64,000 nt of DNA from the NCBI RefSeq assembly GCF_902459465.1, contig NW_022985738.1:26621-90620 (forward strand). The letters run 5' to 3'. How positions within the stretch are numbered: the first letter of the stretch is position 1; every line of letters begins with the position of its first letter. This DNA is from Asterias rubens (lineage: Eukaryota; Echinodermata; Asteroidea; Forcipulatida; Asteriidae). The notes under the pieces are model-generated. The model ran no database searches. It was not told the origin of the DNA and was given only the letters and a program-made list of their open reading frames with translations. The translations under genes and the position numbers were made by a program. This document shows positions 12,301 to 24,300 of this stretch, in pieces.

Positions 12301-15300
12301 AGAATTCATCTATAAGAGATATTAAATGTTCATCAGGGATAAAGAATATTAATTTTGGTTTTACCCATACACTGATGTGTGTTAGCACTGTATACTCGGT
12401 CCTTTCCAGAGTCCTGTGAAACAGGCATGTTACTCAGGTGGGATTCGAACCCATGACCCTTGCAATTCTAGAGCAGTGTCTTACCAACTAGACTACCGAA
12501 GTTGCCCAGTAGCTAGAGGCAGTTCCAAAAATTAAGAATTCATCTCCCTACCTGACATCGATGATGTTCTGTTTCTTCTCTGGTACGTCCAGCTTCAGTT
12601 CAAATGCCTTTCCGTCGGTGAATTGAATCTTTCCACCGAGGGAGACAGACGAGTGGAGACGACCAATGTGGTTCAATCCGGAGCGAGTCGTACGGGCCAT
12701 CACTTCCATGCTGGTGCTGATCTCAACAGCCGCGCTGAATACAAAAAAAATAAACATGTGAAAAACTTATTTCTTAGTGTATGTGGCTAGAGGTCTTCCT
12801 GATCCTGCCTTAAAGGATCCGGGTACTTTTTGTAACACAAAACACAATGTCCACAGATTTACATTAAACTTACACTGTTTAAAGATTTTGATACGTTTCT
12901 ACATGCTAAAATAATTTTTGTCTCATGATCACTGAGACGAAAATTATTTTCATGACATTGTTTTACTAATTTCTCAAAAACTCCAGCACCTCAGCAAGTA
13001 AAATTTTCAGGGAAGCTTTCTACTATCATTATCTTCAAACTGTGTAAGTTTAATGTAAATCTGTGGACATTGTGTTTTTTGTCTTACAAAAAATACAAAG
13101 ACCCTTTAGAGACCATAGCAGCCACAAGTGGATGTGATAGGCTGTTCAGAAAAAAAACTGAATTCCCAGTGCTAAGTGCGAAAGCCTGAAAACTTGCGAG
13201 CATGGAGGCAAATTATTAACATTTATCTTTGGTTGTAAAGCCCTACTCTGCAAGCTGGAGCACTATTAGGTTATATCGACATTTCTTTTCTATTTTTTGA
13301 GGGTGGGGGGAGTGGATACAAAATTGTTTTCAAAACAAGACGGAATACCATTTTATAATAGAGTACACATCCCTGCTTGTATCAAAATGCCCGTAGTGGC
13401 TGCAAACCACTGCAAGATTTGACCTTCTCCCATTCACACAAAGAGGTCAAAGTAAAGGTTGTGTCGGGATATGATATTTTTGAAATATTTTTAATAATTG
13501 GTCCTCGAAGTTGCAAGAGAATAATGAAAGAAAAACACACTTGTTGCACAAAACTTGTATGCTTTCAAATGCCTCAAAAAGACAACTTCAGGCCTGAAGT
13601 CTTAAAATATAAGAGTGGACAAACTATCTCTTTCGCAAAAACTGCTGAACTTTTGAGGGAGCCGTTTCTCACAATGTTTTACACAATCAACAGCACACTG
13701 CATTGCATGTTACCAAGTAAGCTTTAATGCTAACATTTATTTTGAGTAATAACTAACAGTGTCAAGTGCTTTTGTGGAAAGAAGAAAAGCTTATTTGTGT
13801 ATACGTTTAAAGAGTATCTTACCTTGGCTCGATGATACCGCTGATCTCAAAGCTCTTCTTGGGCATCAGGACTCCGCGAATGTCGACCTTTCCTTCAGTC
13901 CTGATTTTCATTGAGACGGTTCCGTTGATGGCCAACTTCAGGGGAAGACCAATGACTGTTGGAATACTCCAGGAGTTGTCCGTCAGCACGGCATTCTTAA
14001 TTATCTCATGAGTCTGTTCCTTAGCCAAACTCATCAACATCTGAAGATTTTGAAGTAATCAAAAAAAATAATTGAAAAAAAAAAAAAAAAAATAACTCAT
14101 CAACAACTTTTAAAGGCAGTGGACACTTGGTAATTACTCAAAATAATTATTAGCATAAAACCTTACTTGGTAACGAGTAATGGGGAAAGGTTGATGGATA
14201 TAGCATTGTGAGAAACGGCTCCCTCTGAAGTAATGTAGTTTTCGTGAAAGAAGTAATTTGCCACAAACTTTATTTTGAGACCTCAGATTTAGAATTTGAG
14301 GTCTCAAAATCAAGCATCTGAAAGCACAAAACTTCAGGTGACAAGGTGTTTTTTCTTTCATTATTATCTGGCAACTTCAACGACCAGCTCAAATTTTCAC
14401 AGGTTTGTTATTTTATGTACATGTTGAGATACAGCTAGTGAGAAGACTGATCTTTAACAATTACCAAAAGTGTCTAGTGTCTTCAAGGAACATTACAGAA
14501 TTGGTAAGAAAAAAATTAAAACATCCCTTAAAATATATCTGTCTGAAATGTCATATTTGATAAGAAATAAATAAAATTCATTTCCTCCTGTGAAGTTAAT
14601 CGCTCAGTGAAACTTTTTATTCAAATTTTGTTTTGGTAACCAGCAGGGGAGATACGGCTCCCTCTGAAGTAATGTAGTTTTTGAGAGGTAATTTCTCACC
14701 CAAATATTGAAAGTCTTAGGGCCTGAGGCCTTTTTTAGGCATCTGAAAGCACACACATTTGTGCAACAAGGTTGTTTTTCATTTTGGTTTTACCCTTATA
14801 CAGTGATGTGTGTTAGCAATGTGTACTCGGTACTTTCCCGAGTTTGGTTAGAAAAAAATAACAGGGTGTTTTTTTCTTTTATTAAGCTCTTGCAAATTCG
14901 ATGACCAATTGAGTCAAAATGTTCACAGATTTGTGAAAAATCATCAGGTTACATGTAAGCTTTGACAACTCACCTTATGATCTTCATAAAATAGTGCCTC
15001 ATAAAATTTTAATTGTTATGTTATGTTATGTTATGTTATGTTAAAAAAAGAGCAGGGCCCAACTTCATAAAGCCTGAAACAATAAAAAACGTGTTTAGCA
15101 CAGAAAAGTATTGCTTACCAGAAACTGGTAACCAGCCAAAACTACATTAACTTTTCATTGCCGTGAGTGGTGCCCCACTAAATTTTGGCTAGGCTTATAA
15201 ATTTTTCAAGCAGAATTTTTTGCCAAACAGCTTTATGAAATTTGGCCCTGAAAAGTGTTCATCGACGTACCATTGTACCATGAGAGCTCAACATTGCGGG

Positions 15301-18300
15301 AGAACTTGCGGGGGTCGACCTGGCTGAAGCTGGTGAAGACTCCGCTGTCCTGAACCCACTTCTTGAGGGAGAGCTTCTGGGGATCGGTGGTCTCATTCAG
15401 ATTGGAGAGATGAGTCCAAACGTACGACCCAACTTCAGAGAGAGAGAATAGGAAGAATTATCAAAAGTCAGTATAAAAAAAGACACTTCTCATGGGGTCT
15501 CATTTAGGTTGGAAAGATGAGACCAAACGTACGACCCAACTTCAGAGAGAGAATAACAATAAGTTAATCAAAAATCAATTTTGAAAGTAGGTACAGCTGA
15601 TGCTCATTGTCCACAAGTGCTACTGTAGACCATAGGCATGCTGCGACCATCTTGGTCATGTTCATCGTACCGAGTAAAATTCATCTGCACCGTGATAAAG
15701 GTCTATATCTCAGAGCTACTTGCTTCTCCTCATTGAACGCAAGTCTGGACACTGCTGGGGTTACAACTATTTTTCTTCAGCTGCGCCACAAATGTGGAAC
15801 TCTCTACCACTTAATCTTAGATCTTGCCTTGCACTAAATCAAATCTCTTCATAAAACTTATCTTATGTCACAAGTTTTCAAGGATTAACTTTGTTGCATC
15901 AGTTTTCTTTCTTTTGTTTTTGGTTTTACTGCGCCTAACAAGTCTTTATTATATTATTATTATTATTATTATTATTACAGCAAGGGGACTTCGGATTAAC
16001 TTCACTTCCACCAAGTGAGTTCTAAAAATGGTCTCACTGTTTCGACTAGCTTGCTCTAGTCATCATCAGGAACCGATAACCACTAAAAAGGTTTTTGCCT
16101 GTGAATACCTTGCTCAGACTGTTCTTCCACCATGACTTCTTGGATAGCAGCCATGATGTTCTCACTTGGGCACGTCATGACTGCACGGTAGGCTGCAATG
16201 CGAAGCTCACTGTCAAAGTGCTGGTTCTTGTACATGGCCAATGCATAGGTTTGCTGAAATATTAACAACATTTATAGAGTTTGAAGAACAATGTAAAAAC
16301 AAAGTAAATTTTCTTGCACTTACATGCACTGGACACTTTTGGTTAATGTCAAAGACTAGTATTCTCAGTAGTATATCCCATGATATGGCATATGATTCAC
16401 AGCTATGAAAGTTTGAAATCAATTGGTCATCAAAGTCAACATGGTCCAACCTTGTGATTAACGGCTCCCTCGCTATTTCTCACTCATGAGTAAGACTTTT
16501 GGCCATCATCTGAAAGCAAACAAAGTTATGCAAAAAAGGTGTTTTTCCTTTCATTATTCTCTTGCAACTTCGATGACCAATCGAGTCCAAATTCTCACAG
16601 ATTTGTTATTTTATGCATATGTTGGGATACACCAAACGAGAATACTGGTCTTTCACAAGCAATGGTGTCCAGTGCCTTTGAAATTGGGCTCAGCCTAGCC
16701 CCCTCCCTCCTTCTCCCACCCCTACCATTCTAGTGATTTTGTGAACTCACATATTCTGGTTTGCACGGCAGACGTCTGACAAGATCAAGAGCGGCAACTC
16801 TGATCTCTGTTCTCTTGTCCTGGTTGTGATTGTCAAAGCACTTGTTGATGATACTGATCTTGCTGTCTGTTGTCAACCTTCGGATGTTGGTCAGTGCCTT
16901 TAGAGCCATCAGCATCTAATAATAATAATAATAGTAATAATAATATCTTATTATTAATCTAATCACATCAAGTTTAAGGTTCATCAAAGTTGCTGTAGAA
17001 ATCATACCTTCAAAGTAGGAACTTCATCCGTGGGTGTGCAGTCGAAAACAAAAAGCTAAGTTAAGTAAAAGGGAAAGCACTTTTCTTGATGATAACGTAA
17101 TCTTATCTAATCTATCTAATCTAATCTAATCTAATCATGTTTAAGACCCATCAATTGCCGATTGCTGTAGAAATATTACCTTCAAAGTAGGAACTTCTTC
17201 CGTGGGTGTGCAGTCAAATCCAAGGAGTTGTTGGAAGTACTCGATGGCCATGCGGACTTCAGAGTCTTCAAGACATGAGGGGTTCTCTGTGGTGCAGTAC
17301 TTGTTGATCATCGAGGAGATGGGAAGGAAGAAGACGCTCTCGTCCCCACTTAAAGACTTAATGATGGGCTGAGGAAGTTGTACAATAAGGAGAATGTTTT
17401 GTTAACCCTCTTGAGCAGCCCCTGGAAAAAATAACATGCTGGACCCACTGGGGGCGATCGGAAGGCAGAATGTATTACCAGTAATTCACTGTTGTGGTCA
17501 GAATAGATGTTCCCTGGACCCTCGCACGAAAGATTGAGGCATTCTGAAAATGTACACTCGTGAAGGCTACATGTATTCAAAATCAAAGGATTTGTGCACA
17601 AAGAAGTGTTGTTTTGTGCACATTATAATTGGTCAAGTATAACAGTTTTACTAAATAAATTTTTGTCACAGTGAGACAAAAATTATCTGTGATTCTCACT
17701 TTTTTTTCCGATCGTGAGTGTACAACCAAAATTTTATTTTGAAGGGACTTGCTCACCATAAGAGAGCCAATCATCTTTTTGGTAGGGTGACGGATAATGG
17801 CTGGCTGTGTCAGCCACATGGCACGTGTCGTCTTGAAGGCCTTGATGACAGCCTCATCCTCTGATGCCGCAACCTCGTTGATTATGGTTACCATGGTTTC
17901 AATGCTTGGGGTGGTCTCGCACATCTGGAGGGCATCCCTGAACACCTCACTGTGAAAGAGGCATTGCATGGTGAGGTGTTAACATATACTTGGTTTGCAG
18001 TATCTACTTGCCAGGGTTGTTCTTTAGAGAACTGTCTTGCTTTATGTTCTACTACCGCGGAGTAGATTCATCGGATTGTTCAGGAGACTTCTCAGTTCTG
18101 AAAAGAACTGTCCTGCTTTTTAACTACTACCCAGGCAGAAGGTATAGATAATTCGCATGGACTACTTCTTCAGCTTATAGGATCGTATTTAACTGCACTA
18201 CGATGGAGTCAGTTTTTGAATTGGCCTCAAGGTTTCAACTAGCTTGCTCTATTTACAGGTACTGACGGAGTCAGTTTTTGAATTGGTCTCAAGATTTCTA

Positions 18301-21300
18301 CTAGCTTGCTCTATTTACAGGTACCGACGGAGTCAGTTTTTGAATTGGTCTCAAGGTTTCAACTAGCTTGCTCTATTTACAGGTACTGACGGAGTCAGTT
18401 TTTGAATTGGCCTCAAGGTTTCAACTAGCTTGCTCTATTTACAGGTACTGACGGAGTCAGTTTTTGAATTGGTCTCAAGATTTCTACTAGCTTGCTCTAT
18501 TTACAGGTACCGACGGAGTCAGTTTTTGAATTGGTCTCAAGGTTTCAACTAGCTTGCTCTATTTACAGGTACTGACGGAGTCAGTTTTTGAATTGGCCTC
18601 AAGGTTTCAACTAGCTTGCTCTATTTACAGGTACTGACGGAGTCAGTTTTTGAATTGGTCTCAAGGTTTCAACTAGCTTGCTCTATTTACAGGTACCGAC
18701 GGAGTCAGTTTTTGAATTGGTCTCAAGGTTTCAACTAGCTTGCTCTATTTACAGGTACTGACGGAGTCAGTTTTTGAATTGGTCTCAAGGTTTCAACTAG
18801 CTTGCTCTATTTACAGGTACTGACGGAGTCAGTTTTTGAATTGGTCTCAAGGTTTCAACTAGCTTGCTCTATTTACAGGTACTGACGGAGTCAGTTTTTG
18901 AATTGGTCTCAAGGTTTCAACTAGCTTGCTCTATTTACAGGTACTGACGGAGTCAGTTTTTGAATTGGTCTCAAGGTTTCAACTAGCTTGCTCTATTTAC
19001 AGGTACTGACGGAGTCAGTTTTTGAATTGGTCTCAAGGTTTCAACTAGCTTGCTCTATTTACAGGTACTGACGGAGTCAGTTTTTGAATTGGTCTCAAGG
19101 TTTCAACTAGCTTGCTCTATTTACAGGTACTGACGGAGTCAGTTTTTGAATTGGTCTCAAGGTTTCAACTAGCTTGCTCTATTTACAGGTACTGACGGAG
19201 TCAGTTTTTGAATTGGTCTCAAGGTTTCAACTAGCTTGCTCTATTTACAGGTACTATGGTACTTACACAAGACCTTCGCTTTGACCCTCAACGAACTCTC
19301 TCAGCTGAGTCATTCCATCCAGAGTCTCGATCTTCCGCATCTCAGTCACGAGGTTGGAGAAGAGGTTTGGCATCTCGATTCCGACCTCCTTGATCAATTT
19401 TGGAGAAAGCATACCGAGGATCTCCTTAGCTTTCATGATGATCTCTGGTTGAGTGTCTCCCTTGATGTCCTCATGCTCGAAGAAGATTGTGGTCTGTCTG
19501 TCGATCATGGAGCCTGTGCATGGTGGAAAATAATAGTAATATTACTTGGTTCTTATAATAGCGCTTTATCACACCCCTAGGGATGAATCAAAGTGCTCAG
19601 TATTTTGTCCTGCAAGGTATGTGGAGCTACGTACCGAGGCATGACACCTGTTCCTTTATCACCCTACACACTCTCACCATCTTGGTCATATTTCCTGTTT
19701 CCAATAACAGTAATGAATGCTACTGGGCATGGCACCAGACTATCATTTCGTCCAGCCTCAGTTTGGTTACAATTAAATTAAATTCAATTCACATTTAATT
19801 CCACAAAATAAAACAATGAGTTGGAATGGAGTAAGGTCAAGATGACCAAGCCGTGATTTAGGGTCTATACCACCATGTATTGGTTAACATGGTGCTGTGG
19901 CTCAATTGCTAGCACCATGAGCACCATATGGCGCACATGGTGCTCGTTTTGCAGTCTGCAACAAATCGTTTGATTTGGGCGGCTCTACATCCCCTTTGAT
20001 GGACCACAGAGAACGATGATGATGTGGCGCAATTACCAATCAGACAAGCACAAGGGTGGGGGGGGGGCAAGCCCCTTCTCTTTAAGATAGATGCACTGTA
20101 GGTTCTTTTACATGTGCTTGGTGCTATGATTATTGACGCGATTGGATATTACGAGCTTTGGATAGTACAAGAAAAACACCCCGGTTTGGCGAACCTTGTT
20201 TTAAAGGTGTATATTTTTGTGTGTTTAAGTTGTCTTACTTGATGGTGTCTTTGATGCCCTGGTGATTCTCAGCCTGTCTACAGAGGCTTTGATTACAGTC
20301 ATTGCTCCCGATCCTTCTCTGGCGAAAGGCTTTGAAGTGTGTTGCTCAACGCATGACGATTCAGAGACTAAATTAGACTCGTAGGTAATTTCACATTTCT
20401 GCGAGCACTCTAGGATGTTAAACAGTGGCTGCAGTAAAAAAATAAAATACAAATATTAATACACAAAACACACACAAAACCAACGGCTTTATGTCTCATC
20501 CAAAGGACCATGAAGTGTCTTGAAGTGTCTTGCTTAAGGCTTGGTCACGCCAAACTAGCGCTCACCACATTCAACATGTCCAAAGGAAATCGTAAGAGAA
20601 GTTTGGTCTGGTTAGACTGAAAGCTTCAGCCTGAAATGTGTATAATACGACCCTAGTTGCTTAAAATCCGAGTTTGGTCTGTCTGTGAACAGAATGAACG
20701 TGCTACAAACGGACCCGAGCTGTGTGCACACATACATCCAAATGACCATACATCCAAATGAAGCCCGACCGTAGCATGTCTAGTACGTTTGTAGGACAAC
20801 CCAAGTACGGTTATGCCATTCTAGTTGCCGGACAAGATGGTCGCTCAAAAATCTGGAGCAGCATCCCGATCAAACTAGTCCATGAAGTTCCTGAAGGTTG
20901 CTACTACGTCCCCGCCGTTTGCATACAGCTTCAGCCAGTTAGCTTGTTAGGCTTCATTTTTTTAAGAATGAAGTGAGAATGATTTTGTTGTGATGGGAGT
21001 ATTAAGAACACAAGTGTCAAGGCCAGGAATCGAAACCCACACTCTGCTGATCAAAAACACACAAGCTCAAGTCCAGTGCGCTTGAGCTGAAAAACTTGAA
21101 CCGAAACAAAAATGAGAATACTCACAGCACCTTTCCTCAGTACAGTAGCCTGAATACCGCCCTCAAGCTTGGTGCGCATTTCGCAGTTCTTGAAGTCCTT
21201 GACCTTGGTCATGAGGCCTGGAGTGGCTGATGGCGAGAACGTAGCTGAGCATTTGCCAGTGACGTCAGTCTGTAGGACAATTATAATAATAATCACAGAT

Positions 21301-24300
21301 AATAGTGGCTTTTAATATACCGCTCATAACTTTCACTCAGAGAAGCCGAAGGCGCTTTAACATACAGTATTTTCCTGCAAGGTATGTGAGACTAAGTTTG
21401 TGTTATGAGACCTTCTCCTTTTACATAGCACCATGTAATGGTTTACAAGGTGCTGCATGGTGCAATATGCAGCCAATCAAACCAGTAACACCGGAATAAC
21501 CCCCTTTTCTTTTCGATAAGTGCCATCTTCACGTACCATCCGTAGCATCATGATTAAGTGTCTTGCTTAAAGGACACTGGTGTCATGACTGGGACTCCAA
21601 CCATCACTCTTTTTATTCGAAACACTAGAGTTTGAATTTGGTTCTCTTAACCACTAGGCCCAGAATCGCCACAACCACACCAGGACAACCATGAGAACAA
21701 CCAAAATTTCAAGAAATATGCATCTTTGGAATGAAGTGTATTTAGTTTTTTTGACCGTACCCTGGATTTTGGTCGAGAAAATGCCCTTTGTTTTACCCTG
21801 AAATAATACCTACGAATCACTCTTACAATGCACACCCTAGCATAGCATATCAAGTAAACAATGCTCGATTTCAGATCAAATGCACATGCACAACACAAAA
21901 TACTCTTAAATTTTAACCTTTTTTATTTCGTATTTATTTCAGATTTTTTTTTTCTTAGACCGAGTTCACAAAACCATTAAATTAAAGCATTTAAAACGCT
22001 ACAGATAAACAAACTACTTTTGTTTGACAATTTGCTGCCTAAAATTTGTGCTAAGCATCAATTTAACTTTCTCACTCTTACCTCGGTTATGACAGTCGAT
22101 TCTCCAGATTCCAACAGCAAGCTAGCAGTCACTGGGTCTTGGATGGCAGACAAGAAACCACGCTTGAAGTTCAGGGCCCAGGTCGTCTCGCCAGCCATGG
22201 GGCAGACGTCGGTGACGATGCCATCATGGAAGGCAAAGCGAAGGACCTGATCTTGAAGCTCGCTTCTGAGGAGATCCTGGTTCCTGGCTGGGGTGGTTCT
22301 GCCATTGGACCCAGTCTCGAGGACCTCAACTTGATTCAGCTGTTATTAAGAAACAAACAAATACAGACTTGAGCATACTTGTCTCTTGTTCTCCTTAAAA
22401 GGTTTAAGGAAAATCTCTACACAACACCCATTATACCAACTGTTTGTATTGAAATGTTCCCTGTACTAAGTTTAGGTGTTAAAAATTACACTAAGAAAAT
22501 GCCCCATGCCCCATCCCCACCCCCCTCCCACAATTCCCATGTACAAGGCAGATGCGGTTAACATTTGCTGGAAACAAAAAATCTAAGCACAACTAAAAAA
22601 TAAAATCTACACAACTAGCGCAGAAATACAATGCGCATGCCAATATTGGTGATTGCAAGTGCAGAATTTGGCGGTAAGAAGAGCCATGAAAATGGGCACT
22701 ATACAAACTAGCTCTCAGTACCTACCTGAAGGGTCAGTTCACATGGGCTGATTACGTCAATCTGCGCTTCGAGTTCAAACACGAGGGCGCTCTTCTCTTC
22801 TGAAGTGCCATTGATCCATGTGCTCGATTCCGCATGATAATTATAGGTGTAGGTTTTGCCCTCTTCATATCTGGCTAAATCTGCAATTTAAATTAAAATC
22901 ATACCTTTAAAAACCTGGCTTACGTTTTAGAATAAATTAATTTGTTTAAACAAAAATAGATTGTTGACAGTGTTTTAAAACCATCGCCAAAGATCGAATG
23001 AGAAAAACCATGGTTTTCAAGAGACATTTTCAGGTACAAATTCTGTTCAAATAAAATTTAATTGCATGAGGCATGCAAGTGTATCTGAAAGATAATGTAG
23101 AAATAGTTAATGCTCTGACGTTTCAAATTGTTTTCGACCCTAGCAGTCTTTCTCAAAGGCTACCACAACAAAATATAATGTCTTTAAACAAATTATCTCA
23201 CATGTTGTAAGCCAGCCACAGAAAACCTAAGACTTTGTTCTTGAAAGGGTACAACTCAAGAAAACTAGCACCTGTATCCGTCGATTGAAGAAATTAAATC
23301 AAGGGGGCAAGGCACCAACCATGCAGGGGCACAAAGGCGGCTGCTTTCGTTTGTCTCCATGAAATATTGATCAGACAAAAAACATACTTTTTGGGGCTCC
23401 TTTTTTATCAAATACCTTCTTCATTTTTTGTGGTCAAAATGATTGACCTTCCAGCCGATAGACTAAGGTCAAGATTAGTGAGGTCAAGCAAGAAAGCAAT
23501 AACCAATATTTGTTGTTCACATTTACTCAAATGTCGGAACACATACATACAGGCCTGATGGATACAGTTTGTTTTTAAAAAGTGATATTCACACAATAAC
23601 AATTTAACTGCGGTAACTTGCTTAATTTTAGCATGGTTGTAAAATGTAGCAATGTTTGACGAAAATTTGCAAGAGATCGTGCCCAGTACATAGTCAGTTT
23701 TTATATAGCGCCTCACACACCATGTCTCAAAGCGCTTCCACATTATTACCCCATGTCACTGGGCCTTAAATCATTCCTTAAACCATCTCAGCTTATCAAT
23801 CACAAGAACCATCTCTGCCCTCACAGGTACCCATTTACCCCTGGGTCCTGGGTGGAGAGAAGCAATTATAATCAAGTGTCTTGCTTAAAGGCAGTGGACA
23901 CTATTGGTAATTGCTCAAAAAAATTATCAGCATAAAACCTCACTTAGTAACGAGTAATGGGGAGAGGATGATAGTATAAAACATTGTGAGAACGGCTCCC
24001 TCAGAAGTGACTTAATTTTCCCAACTTTGATTCGAGACCTCAAGTTAAGAATTTGAGGTCTCGAAATCAAGCATCTGAAAGCACACAACTTCGTGTGACA
24101 GGGGTGTTTTTTTTCTTTCATTAATATCTCGCAACTCCGACGACCAATCAAGCTCAAATTTTCACAGTTTGTTATTTTATGCATATGTTGAGACACACAA
24201 AGTGGGAAGAATGGTTTTTGACAATTACCAATAGTGTCCAGTGTCTTTAAGGACACAAGTGTCAACCGGGACTCGAACCCACACTCAGCTGAACAGACAC

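Noticed and set aside
12420..12515. Possible tRNA gene
   Set aside because: A- and B-box-like words are present but the arms do not pair properly and the sequence continues into a repeated SINE tail.
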